A stretch of DNA of 64,000 bases from Mesorhizobium ciceri biovar biserrulae WSM1271 (GTDB taxonomy: Bacteria > Pseudomonadota > Alphaproteobacteria > Rhizobiales > Rhizobiaceae), in contig NC_014923.1 of NCBI RefSeq assembly GCF_000185905.1, positions 124,001 to 188,000 on the forward strand. The letters run 5' to 3'. Positions 1 through 7,707 of this stretch are shown one piece after another. The position numbers and the translations under genes are program-made. The notes under the pieces are model-generated. The model was not told the DNA's origin. It did not search any database and was given only the letters and a program-made list of their open reading frames with translations. Each line of letters begins with the position of its first letter. Position 1 is the stretch's first letter.

Positions 1-795
1 GCGCGCCTCGGCCAGCATGGTGCCCCATTCCGGCGTCGGCGGCTGCGCGCCCATGCCGAGGAAGCCAAGGGCCGCCGCCTCGAGGATGGCGTTGGAGAAG
101 GACAGCGTCGCCTGCACGATCAACGGCGCGATGCAGTTTGGCAGGATGGTGACCAGCATCAGCCTGAGATGGCTGGCGCCGGCGACCTTGGCCGAGACGA
201 CATATTCGCGGGTCTTTTCGGCCATCACGGCGGCGCGGGTGAGCCGGGCGAAATGCGGCTGCAGCACGAAGGCGATGGCGATCATGGCGTTGACGAGGCC
301 GGGGCCAAGCACCGCGACCAGCACCAGGGCCAAGAGCAGCGACGGGAAGGCCAGGATGATGTCCATGATGCGCATGATCAGCGTGTCGACCCAGCCGCGG
401 CAGTAGCCGGCGAGCAGGCCGAGGATGACGCCTGAAATCAGCGCTGACGTGACAACGACGAAGCCGATGGCGAGCGAGAAGCGCGAGCCGTAGATCAGGC
501 GCGACAGCATATCGCGGCCGACGGCGTCGGTGCCGAGCAGGAACTGCGCATTGCCGCCCTCCTGCCAGGCCGGCGGCGTCAGGAAGAAGTCGCGGAACTG
601 ATCGTCCGGCGAATGCGGCGCCAGCAGCGGAGCGAAAATGGCGATCAGGATCAGCAGCGCGAAGACGAAGAGCCCGATCACCGCGCCCTTGTTGACGGAG
701 AAGTAATGCCAGAACTCGCCGAACATCTGCAACCTGGCGTCCTGCGGCTTGACGACGGTCGCGGCTTCGATGGTGGCGGGGCCTTCATTGCTCAT
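1..795 (-). CDS. dppC: Peptide ABC transporter permease DppC (C-terminus off the left edge)
   Basis: Second inner-membrane permease of an Opp/Dpp-type importer, partner of the DppB-like permease that ends one base before this ATG. About 265 codons are visible. After a short cytoplasmic N-terminus there is a hydrophobic segment (LLILIAIFAPLLAPHSP), then a periplasmic stretch containing LGTDAVGRDMLSRLIYGSR, which is typical of DppC/OppC, and several membrane helices. The ATPase-contacting EAA-like loop is represented near the visible end by EAAALGFLGMGAQPP. The gene is third in a minus-strand dppA-dppB-dppC order; the ATPase genes would lie to the left. Family assignment is firm, the exact substrate (di/oligopeptides, possibly heme or aminolevulinate) is not. 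Confidence 0.93.
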   Translation of the reverse strand, partial: MSNEGPATIEAATVVKPQDARLQMFGEFWHYFSVNKGAVIGLFVFALLILIAIFAPLLAPHSPDDQFRDFFLTPPAWQEGGNAQFLLGTDAVGRDMLSRLIYGSRFSLAIGFVVVTSALISGVILGLLAGYCRGWVDTLIMRIMDIILAFPSLLLALVLVAVLGPGLVNAMIAIAFVLQPHFARLTRAAVMAEKTREYVVSAKVAGASHLRLMLVTILPNCIAPLIVQATLSFSNAILEAAALGFLGMGAQPPTPEWGTMLAEAR

Positions 796-796
796 G

Positions 797-1804
797 TCAG
801 TTGGCCCGGATGCGTGGGTTGATGACGGCGTAGAGCACGTCGACGATGAGGTTCACCGACATGACGATCAGCGCGATCAAAAGCAACCCGCCCTGCACGG
901 TGAAATAGTCGCGCTTGGAAATGGCGTCGATCATCCATTTGCCGATGCCGGGCCAGGAGAAGATGCTCTCGGTCAGGATGGCGCCGGTCAACAGCGTGCC
1001 GACCTGCAGGCCGATGGTGGTGACGACCGGGATCAGCGCGTTGCGGAAGGCGTGCAGGCCGATGACCCTACGCGGCGCCAGGCCCTTGGCGCGCGCGGTG
1101 CGGACATAGTCCTCACCCAGCACCTCGAGCATCGCCGAGCGCGTCTGCCTCGCGATGACGGCGAGCGGAATGGTGCCGAGCACGATGGTCGGCAAGATCA
1201 GGTGCGACAGCGCCGAACGGAAGGCGCCCTTCTGGCCCGAGATCAGGGAATCGATGGTCATGAAGCCGGTCACCGGCTTGAAGAAGTAGAGGAGGTCGAT
1301 GCGGCCTGAAACCGGCGTCCAGTGCAGCATGCCGGAGAACACGATGATCAGCAGCAGACCCCACCAGAAGATCGGCATGGAATAGCCGGCCAGCGCCGTG
1401 CCCATGGTCAATTGGTCGAACCAGGAGCCGCGGCGGATAGCGGCGAAGATGCCGGCGGCGACACCTAGGACAATGGCAAAGATCATGGCGAAGATGGCGA
1501 GCTCGACCGTTGCCGGGAAGCGCACCAGGAAATCCTTGAGCACCGGCGTCTTGGTGGAAAACGAGGTGCCGAAATCACCGCCGAGGATGTTCGTCAGATA
1601 GGTCAGATATTGTTGCCAGATCGGCAGGTCGAAACCGAACTGATGCATGAGCGCCGTGTGGCGTTCGGGCGACAGGCCGCGTTCGCCCGCAAGCACCAGC
1701 ACCGGATCACCGGGCAGGATGCGCACGAAGCCAAAGGCGAGGATGGTTATCCCGATGAAGGTCGGGATGATGAGGGCGAGCTTGCCGAGGATATAACGCA
1801 GCAT
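797..1804 (-). CDS. dppB: Peptide ABC transporter permease DppB
   Basis: 335-residue inner-membrane permease of the dipeptide/oligopeptide importer. It begins MLRYILGKLALIIPTF with the first membrane helix at the extreme N-terminus, as usual for DppB, followed by FVRILPGDPV, the hallmark of this subfamily. The cytoplasmic EAA loop near residues 225-255 reads RTARAKGLAPRRVIGLHAFRN. Length matches the family. It lies 50 bp downstream of dppA, with a strong stem-loop in the gap, and its stop is separated from the dppC ATG by a single base, so dppB and dppC are probably translationally coupled. Confidence 0.95.
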   Translation of the reverse strand: MLRYILGKLALIIPTFIGITILAFGFVRILPGDPVLVLAGERGLSPERHTALMHQFGFDLPIWQQYLTYLTNILGGDFGTSFSTKTPVLKDFLVRFPATVELAIFAMIFAIVLGVAAGIFAAIRRGSWFDQLTMGTALAGYSMPIFWWGLLLIIVFSGMLHWTPVSGRIDLLYFFKPVTGFMTIDSLISGQKGAFRSALSHLILPTIVLGTIPLAVIARQTRSAMLEVLGEDYVRTARAKGLAPRRVIGLHAFRNALIPVVTTIGLQVGTLLTGAILTESIFSWPGIGKWMIDAISKRDYFTVQGGLLLIALIVMSVNLIVDVLYAVINPRIRAN

Positions 1805-1815
1805 GGCGGGCGAGT

Positions 1816-1843
1816 GGGGGCGTCACCACATGGTGGCGCCCCC
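1816..1843 (-). other. Stem-loop in the dppA-dppB gap
   Basis: Two 13-base arms (1816-1828 and 1831-1843) are complementary except for one position and enclose a two-base loop. On the minus-strand transcript the hairpin lies just after the dppA stop and before the dppB start. Such intercistronic hairpins in importer operons commonly protect the upstream binding-protein message from 3' exonucleases, giving more binding protein than permease. That role here is inferred. There is no U-run after the hairpin, so a full intrinsic terminator is unlikely. Confidence 0.6.
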
Positions 1844-1854
1844 GTTTCGCAACC

Positions 1855-3447
1855 TTATTCGGCGATATCGACGCCGTCGAAGCGGTGGATACCGAGCGGA
1901 TCCATCGCAAAGCCGGTGACGGTCTTCTGCATCGGCATGAACACCTTGGAGTGAGCGAGCGTCGCCCAGGGTGCCTGTTCCTTGAAGATGACCTGTGCCT
2001 GTTCATAGAGCTTGGTGCGCTCGGCCTGGTCCGAAACGGTCTTGGCCTTGTTGATGAGCGCATCGAAGTCCTTGTTGCACCATTCCGCGCGGTTGTTCGA
2101 ACCGACGGAAGCGCAGCTCAGGAGCACGCCGAGGAAGTTGTCCGGATCGCCATTGTCGCCGGTCCAGCCGACGATGACGGCGCCGTCGTGATCTACCGCG
2201 GAAGCGCGCTTGAGGTATTCACCCCAATCGTAGCTGACAATCTCGACGGTGACGCCGACCTTGGCGAAGTCCGCCTGGATCAATTCGGCGGTGCGGCGCG
2301 CGTTCGGCATGTAGGGGCGCGACACCGGCATGGCCCAGACGTTCATCTTGAGGTCCTTGACGCCGGCCTCTTCAAGCAGCTTCTTGGCTGCATCCGGATC
2401 GTACGGATCGTCCTTCACTTCCTTGTTGTAGGACCACATGGTCGGCGGGATCGGGTTGACCGCCACCTGGCCGGCACCCTGGAAGACCGCGTCGATGATG
2501 GCCTTCTTGTTGATGGCCATGTTGAGCGCCTTGCGCACGCGCACGTCGTCGAACGGCTTCTGCTGGGTGTTGTACATCAGCGCGCCGACATTGAGGCCTT
2601 CCTGCTCCTCGACCTTCAGGTTCGCATCGGCCTGCAGGCCGGCGATGTCGGCCGGTGCCGGGTACGACATGATGTTGCATTCGCCGGCCTTGAGCTTCTG
2701 TGCGCGCACGGCCGGATCGGTGGTGATGGCGAAGACCAGATCGTCGATCTTCTGCTTGCCGCCCCAATAGTCCGGATTGGCCTTGTAGCGGATGGCGGCG
2801 TCGGTCTGGTAGTCGACGAAGATGAACGGGCCGGTGCCGATCGGCTTCTGGTTGAACAGCTCAGGCGTCTTGTCGGCCTGCAGCTTGTCGGCATATTCCT
2901 TGGAGACGACGGAAGCAAAATCCATGCCCAGCGTCGGAATGAAGGTGATCGCCGGCTCCTTGAGGGTGAACTTCACCGTCAGGTCATCGACCTTCTCGAC
3001 CTTGGTGATGTTGTCGCCGAACTGGTCATTGTAATACTGGTAGGCAATGCCCGGAATGTACTGGAACCAGGGACCGTTCTTGTCGACCTGACGTTCGAAC
3101 GAGAACACCACGTCGTCGGCGTTGAAGTCGCGCGTCGGGGTGAAATAGTCGGTGGCGGCGAACTTGACGCCCTTGCGCAGCTTGAAGACATATTCCTTGC
3201 CATCGTCGGAGATCGTCCAGCTTTCGGCCAGGCCCGGCGAGGTCGTCGTCTTGCCGTGATCGAATTCGACGAGGCGGTTGAAGACGGTGCGCGAGGACGC
3301 GTCGAACGTCTGGCCTGCGGTATACGGCGCCGGATCGAAACCTTCCGGCGAAGCTTCCGCGCAGTAGACCAGAGTTTTCGCATTGGCCATGCCGCCCAGG
3401 ACGCTTGCAGCCAGCAACGCGGCTGCAAAAGTCAGCTTCTTATTCAT
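1855..3447 (-). CDS. dppA: Periplasmic peptide-binding protein DppA
   Basis: Solute-binding protein (530 residues) of the dpp importer, SBP family 5. It delivers peptides to DppBC. The ATG at 3447 was chosen over an upstream in-frame start because GGGAGTG precedes it and it begins a classic Sec signal peptide (MNKKLTFAAALLAASVLGG, cleavage probably after MANA). The mature N-terminus KTLVYCAEASPEGFDP is typical of DppA of Rhizobiales. Later parts show the expected lobes, for example KLRKGVKF, PIGTGPF and AINKKAII. It is first in a dppA-dppB-dppC order and divergent from the acyl-CoA synthetase gene. Confidence 0.95.
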   Translation of the reverse strand: MNKKLTFAAALLAASVLGGMANAKTLVYCAEASPEGFDPAPYTAGQTFDASSRTVFNRLVEFDHGKTTTSPGLAESWTISDDGKEYVFKLRKGVKFAATDYFTPTRDFNADDVVFSFERQVDKNGPWFQYIPGIAYQYYNDQFGDNITKVEKVDDLTVKFTLKEPAITFIPTLGMDFASVVSKEYADKLQADKTPELFNQKPIGTGPFIFVDYQTDAAIRYKANPDYWGGKQKIDDLVFAITTDPAVRAQKLKAGECNIMSYPAPADIAGLQADANLKVEEQEGLNVGALMYNTQQKPFDDVRVRKALNMAINKKAIIDAVFQGAGQVAVNPIPPTMWSYNKEVKDDPYDPDAAKKLLEEAGVKDLKMNVWAMPVSRPYMPNARRTAELIQADFAKVGVTVEIVSYDWGEYLKRASAVDHDGAVIVGWTGDNGDPDNFLGVLLSCASVGSNNRAEWCNKDFDALINKAKTVSDQAERTKLYEQAQVIFKEQAPWATLAHSKVFMPMQKTVTGFAMDPLGIHRFDGVDIAE

Positions 3448-3901
3448 TGAGCACTCCCTGATGTTCTTCCAAGCCCCTCTATCAGGCTCGCGAAGCGCGC
3501 ATATAAGCACCGTTTTTCCGGCTTTGGAACACCCCGTTTGCTTACCCCGCGGGAAGCAGGAAAAAAATCCGCAACTTTGCCAAATTGCAGAAAAAAATTA
3601 GCCGTTTCTTCCGTTCACGAGATTATTAACAGCCGAATTTTTTTATTGATCGCCTGGCTGACGATATAAATGTTCCCGGCGCTTCCGAGCGGCCGTGGGA
3701 TGCGTCAGGACACCGCCTGGAGCGCTGGCGGCGGCAAAGACTTTCGACGGCAAATCTTTCGCCGCGTTGCCGCAAGGGCAAGACTTGCACGCTCACCAAG
3801 GGAGGCAATACATAGGGTGTAGCGGCCGCAGCGGAGGGCGCCCTTGCCAATTCAGGGGCGAGTGCGGCACGGATGAACAAGACTTGTCCAGGGAGGAACG
3901 G
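3448..3901. other. Divergent intergenic region between dppA and the acyl-CoA synthetase gene
   Basis: 454 bp without a convincing gene. The part nearest dppA (about 3540-3660) is strikingly AT-rich, with several A- and T-tracts against a 63% GC background, and is the likely promoter zone for dppA. The open frame running from 3695 into the acyl-CoA synthetase encodes low-complexity, non-conserved-looking sequence, and I treat it as leader rather than coding because the TTG at 3902 has a good ribosome-binding site. No terminator or clear operator was recognised. Confidence 0.5.
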
Positions 3902-5887
3902 TTGGCAAAAGCATCAAGGACGACGGCGCCGGTGAAAGCGGGAGCCAAGGCGCCGTCGAAAGCAGCCGGTACTGCCAAGCCGAAAGCACCCGTTGCCAAA
4001 GCCGCCAAGCCGAAGGCGGCCGCGGCACCTGTAAGGGCAAGCACAAAGCCGGCGGCGAAAGCCCCGGCCAAGGCTGCGGCCGGAAAGACGGCGCCGGGGC
4101 GTAAAGCGGGTGCGGCAAAGCCCGCTGCCAGGCCGGCCTCGAAGGCCGCGGCGGCAAAGCCGGCCGACGCCACCGCCAACCGATTGCCGAAAGCGCTGAC
4201 GGCGCTGGCCGCCGGCTTGCCGGAAAAGCCGTGGCTCAAGAGCTATCCGAAAAACGTGCAGGCGGAGATCGGCGCCCTGCCCTACAGCTCGATCGGCGAT
4301 TTCCTCGTCGCCGCCTGCAAGCAGTTTTCCGCGCAGCCGGCCTTCACCTGCATGGACAAGTCCATCAGCTACACCGATGTCGAGCGGCTGTCGGCGGCCT
4401 TCGGCGCCTACCTGCAATCGAAGGGCCTGCAGAAAGGCGCGCGCGTCGCGCTGATGATGCCCAACGTGCTGCAATATCCGGTGGCGATGATGGCGATCTT
4501 GCGAGCGGGTTATGTGGTGGTGAACATCAATCCGCTCTACACGCCGCGCGAGCTCGAACACCAGCTGAAGGATTCCGGGGCGCAAGCCATCGTCATCCTG
4601 GAGAACTTCGCCAACACCTTGCAGGCGGTGATCGCCAGGACCGCAGTCAAGCATGTGGTGGTCGCCGCGATGGGCGACATGCTCGGCGGGCTGAAGGGCA
4701 CAATCGTCAATTTCGTCGTGCGCCGCGTGAAGAAAATGGTGCCGGCATGGTCGCTGCCCGGCCATGTCAAGTTCAATGCCGCCATGAAGGCCGGCGCCGG
4801 TTTGGGCTTCAGGCCGGCCAAGGTGGAAGCCGACGATGTCGCCTTCCTGCAATATACGGGCGGCACCACGGGCGTCTCGAAGGGCGCCACGCTGCTGCAC
4901 AGCAACGTGCTCGCCAACGTCGCGCAGAACGCGCAGTGGATGGAGGACGCCTACACGATCAAGCCGAAACCCGCGCACCCCAACTTCATCTGCGCGCTGC
5001 CGCTCTATCATATCTTCGCGCTGACGGTGAACGCACTGATGGGCATGCAGCAGGGCGCCCGCAATGTGCTCATTCCCAATCCGCGCGACATCCCAGGCTT
5101 CGTCAAGGAATTGCAGAAATATCCGGTGCACATCTTTCCCGGCCTCAACACGCTGTTCAACGCGCTGCTCAACAATGAGGATTTCCGCAAGCTCGACTTC
5201 AAGCCGCTGGTGCTGACGCTGGGCGGCGGCATGGCGGTGCAGAAGGGCGTCGCCGAACGCTGGAAGGCGCTGACCGGATGTTCGGTCACCGAAGGCTACG
5301 GCCTCTCGGAAACCTCGCCGGTGGCCACCGCCAACAAGTTCACCGCCGGCGACTTCACCGGCACCATCGGCTTGCCGCTGCCCTCGACGGAGATCGCCAT
5401 CCGCGACGAAGACGGCAACAATTTGCCGCTCGGCGAGGTCGGCGAAGTCTGCATCCGGGGGCCGCAAGTGATGGCGGGCTACTGGAACCGGCCGGATGAG
5501 ACCGCCAAGGTGATGACCAAGGACGGCTACTTCAAATCCGGCGACATGGGCTTCATGGACGAGCGCGGCTACACCAAGATCGTCGACCGCAAGAAGGACA
5601 TGATCCTGGTCTCGGGCTTCAACGTCTATCCCAACGAGCTCGAGGAAGTCGTGGCGATGCATCCGGGTGTGCTCGAAGTGGCGGCGATCGGCGTGCCGGA
5701 CGAGCATTCGGGCGAGGTGCCGAAACTGTTCGTGGTCAGGAAGGATCCGGCGCTGACCGCCGAGGCACTGACCGCCTTTTGCCGCGAGAACCTGACGGGC
5801 TACAAGCGGCCCAGATACATCGAATTCCGCACCGAACTGCCGAAGACGCCGGTCGGCAAGATCCTGCGGCGAGCGCTGCGCGAATGA
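3902..5887 (+). CDS. fadD: Long-chain fatty-acid-CoA ligase with Lys/Ala/Pro-rich N-terminal tail
   Basis: AMP-forming acyl-CoA synthetase that activates fatty acids for beta-oxidation. The catalytic part shows the P-loop YTGGTTGVSKGA (about residue 318), GYGLSETSP (about 465), the hinge region GDMGFMDERG and DRKKDMILVSGFNVYPNELE, and the C-terminal catalytic lysine in PVGKILRR. I place the start at TTG 3902, preceded by GGGAGG at five bases, giving 661 residues; a GTG 207 bp upstream in frame is possible but lacks support. Residues 1 to about 90 are an unusual histone-H1-like run of KA, PAKAA and AAKP repeats absent from E. coli FadD. The stop overlaps the next ATG (ATGA). Confidence 0.92.
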   Translation: MAKASRTTAPVKAGAKAPSKAAGTAKPKAPVAKAAKPKAAAAPVRASTKPAAKAPAKAAAGKTAPGRKAGAAKPAARPASKAAAAKPADATANRLPKALTALAAGLPEKPWLKSYPKNVQAEIGALPYSSIGDFLVAACKQFSAQPAFTCMDKSISYTDVERLSAAFGAYLQSKGLQKGARVALMMPNVLQYPVAMMAILRAGYVVVNINPLYTPRELEHQLKDSGAQAIVILENFANTLQAVIARTAVKHVVVAAMGDMLGGLKGTIVNFVVRRVKKMVPAWSLPGHVKFNAAMKAGAGLGFRPAKVEADDVAFLQYTGGTTGVSKGATLLHSNVLANVAQNAQWMEDAYTIKPKPAHPNFICALPLYHIFALTVNALMGMQQGARNVLIPNPRDIPGFVKELQKYPVHIFPGLNTLFNALLNNEDFRKLDFKPLVLTLGGGMAVQKGVAERWKALTGCSVTEGYGLSETSPVATANKFTAGDFTGTIGLPLPSTEIAIRDEDGNNLPLGEVGEVCIRGPQVMAGYWNRPDETAKVMTKDGYFKSGDMGFMDERGYTKIVDRKKDMILVSGFNVYPNELEEVVAMHPGVLEVAAIGVPDEHSGEVPKLFVVRKDPALTAEALTAFCRENLTGYKRPRYIEFRTELPKTPVGKILRRALRE

Positions 5888-6621
5888 TTGCAGCCGGCGG
5901 CGCGGATGCCGTAGATGCACCTTGCCGTCCTGACCCGGCAGAGTTCATCAGGACGAACATGCGCCTCGCCCCGGTGCCGTCGGTGCCTGAGATCCAGCTT
6001 TTTACACCGCACCCGGCCAGTGGCCTGAGACGGCTTACCGATACGCACCAAAGCGCTGACGACGATGACGACACGATCGAGGCGGACAACAATGGACCTG
6101 AGCCGCAGCCGCCTTACTGGGCTTACGTGTGGGCCGGCGGCGCGGTGTTTGCGCGCCATATACTGGATCATCCGCAAACGGTAACCGGTCGCCGCGTGCT
6201 CGACCTTGGTGCTGGCTCCGGCCTTGTCGGCATCGCCGCAGCCAAGGCCGGTTCGCGCGAAGTGATCGCCGCCGAGATCGACCGTAACGGCGTTGCCGCG
6301 ATCGGCCTCAATGCCGCGGCCAACGGCGTCGAGATCGCCATTGTCGACAAGGACATTACCACGGGTCCCCCGCCGGCGGTCGAGCTCGTGCTTGCCGGCG
6401 ACGTGTTCTACGGCCCTGAGGTCGCTCTGCGAGTCATCCCGTTCCTCGACCGCTGCCTGGCGGCCGGCATCGAGGTGCTGGTCGGAGATCCCCGCCGCAA
6501 CGACCTGCCGCTGTCCCGGCTGCGGTTGGTCGCCGAATACCGGGTGCCGGATTTCGGCGACGCGAAGGGGGCTGCGACGAGGCTTAGCGGCGTCTTTTCG
6601 TTTGAGGAGGGAGCGCGCTGA
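5884..6621 (+). CDS. METTL20/EtfBKMT-like class I SAM methyltransferase
   Basis: 245-residue protein. The SAM-binding motif VLDLGAGSGLVGIAAAKAG lies at about residue 105, preceded by PYWAYVWAGG at about 77, a signature shared with METTL20, the lysine methyltransferase of the electron-transfer flavoprotein beta subunit; bacterial members are known in Rhizobiales. A second motif, ELVLAGDVFYGPEV, corresponds to the family's post-II region. The ATG at 5884 overlaps the fadD stop (ATGA), so the two are translationally coupled. ETF accepts electrons from acyl-CoA dehydrogenases, which makes ETF-beta a reasonable substrate, but this is inference; small-molecule or ribosomal-protein methylation cannot be excluded. 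Confidence 0.75.
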   Translation: MIAAGGADAVDAPCRPDPAEFIRTNMRLAPVPSVPEIQLFTPHPASGLRRLTDTHQSADDDDDTIEADNNGPEPQPPYWAYVWAGGAVFARHILDHPQTVTGRRVLDLGAGSGLVGIAAAKAGSREVIAAEIDRNGVAAIGLNAAANGVEIAIVDKDITTGPPPAVELVLAGDVFYGPEVALRVIPFLDRCLAAGIEVLVGDPRRNDLPLSRLRLVAEYRVPDFGDAKGAATRLSGVFSFEEGAR

Positions 6622-6719
6622 CGCCACGGGGCAAGCCTAAATTCTACTCATTGTGGACAAACATTGAGGGCAGAAGATAGATTCGACTGGCCGTTGATCG
6701 GAGAAGTCGAGTGGCGTAG

Positions 6720-6899
6720 ATTAAAGTTGTTCAACGTATCGGTTTCACAGTTTGCCCAAAATGCGAAAATCGGGACTTCGATCTTCAGCCAGGCGAAGAC
6801 ATCGACAGCGCAAGCGCCAAGATCAGGTGCGGCAAATGCGGGTACGTTTGTTCTGCTGATGAGTGGCCCATTGTGTCCGACAAACCAGAAGCTCGATAG
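6720..6899 (+). CDS. Small zinc-ribbon protein with no standard start codon (possibly a remnant)
   Basis: A 59-codon frame between in-frame TAG stops encodes two paired cysteine knuckles, TVCPKCENRDFDLQPG and IRCGKCGYVCSADEW, about 25 residues apart. This is the layout of a rubredoxin-like zinc ribbon and is hard to obtain by chance. The preceding in-frame stop is at 6717-6719 and the frame holds no ATG, GTG or TTG before the first CxxC. It would need an ATT (6720) or similar start, or it is the tail of a decayed gene or carries a base error upstream. Codon use is less GC-rich than in neighbouring genes. Function unknown; overlapping frames in the same stretch look like noise. Confidence 0.45.
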   Translation: MKVVQRIGFTVCPKCENRDFDLQPGEDIDSASAKIRCGKCGYVCSADEWPIVSDKPEAR

Positions 6900-6975
6900 T
6901 TTCCATGGACTGCTCCCCCATCTCGGCCATTGGCAGAAAATCCCGAGGTGAATCGAGTTTGACCTAGCCTTTCCG

Positions 6976-7707
6976 TCAGATCGTCTCCTTGACCCGTGCC
7001 GACAAAAAATCCGGCAGGTCGGCGACCGAATCCAGGACAACGTCGGCAATGCCGGCCAGCGATTCGCGGGTGCCGGTGCCGGAGAGCACGCCGACCGCCA
7101 GCCCGCAGCCGCCGGCACGTGCCATTTCGAGGTCGTGCCTGTTGTCGCCGACCATAGCGATTTCCGCCGGTTTGAGGCCGGTGAGATCGCTGAAGGCCTG
7201 GATCGTGTCGGGGGCGGGCTTCGGATTGGCCACCGCGTCGTAGCCATAGGCCGCGTCGAACAATTGAGCGACGCCGAGCGTGACCAGCGTCTTTTCCGCG
7301 CCGCTGGTCGAATCGTTGGTGGCGACGCCAAGCCGGTAGGATTTCCTGTGCAGTGCCGTCAGCGTATCGACGATGCCCGGCAGTGCCACAGCCATCGCCG
7401 AGCCCTGTACGGAGGTGATCTCGTTGAAGCGGGCAACCGCAAGCATCTGATCCTCGTTGGACAGGCGTGGGAACCACAATTCGACGACGTCGAGATTGGT
7501 GCCGGAGGCAAAGATGGAGTCCGGCTTGAAACGCTTGTTGGCGAAATCGAAGCCGGCAGCGGCCAGCAGCCTGTCGGCTTTCCAGCGATCGCCTTCCGAC
7601 GCATCCATGGCCATGAAGTCGGCAACGCCGAGCCAGGTGGCGTTGAAGTCGACAAGCGTGCCGTCCTTGTCGAACAATATTCCCTTGATGTCTGCCAAGC
7701 TTTTCAC
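6976..7707 (-). CDS. HAD-family phosphatase, phosphoglycolate-phosphatase-like
   Basis: Cytosolic haloacid-dehalogenase-fold phosphatase of about 243 residues. Motif I is [13 protein letters not shown] at the N-terminus (nucleophile and acid Asp), motif II is ATNDSTSG, and motifs III-IV are NPKPAPDT and [12 protein letters not shown]. The helical cap between motifs I and II places it with the Gph-type subfamily C1. The start is either GTG 7707, whose last bases overlap the pgi TGA, or TTG 7698, which has GGAG eight bases upstream; I give the longer form. Same strand as pgi and overlapping it, so the two are one operon. The true substrate is not evident. Confidence 0.85.
   Translation of the reverse strand: MKSLADIKGILFDKDGTLVDFNATWLGVADFMAMDASEGDRWKADRLLAAAGFDFANKRFKPDSIFASGTNLDVVELWFPRLSNEDQMLAVARFNEITSVQGSAMAVALPGIVDTLTALHRKSYRLGVATNDSTSGAEKTLVTLGVAQLFDAAYGYDAVANPKPAPDTIQAFSDLTGLKPAEIAMVGDNRHDLEMARAGGCGLAVGVLSGTGTRESLAGIADVVLDSVADLPDFLSARVKETI

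Noticed and set aside
1885..3450. Long plus-strand open frame of 521 codons opposite dppA
   Set aside because: It lies antisense to a gene with a clear signal peptide and family motifs; its composition (rich in D, G, V, R, L) is typical of the mirror frame of GC-rich coding DNA.
6664..6951. 95-codon plus-strand frame in the gap after the methyltransferase
   Set aside because: It overlaps the zinc-ribbon frame in another register and has no family-like pattern, whereas the other frame has two CxxC pairs.
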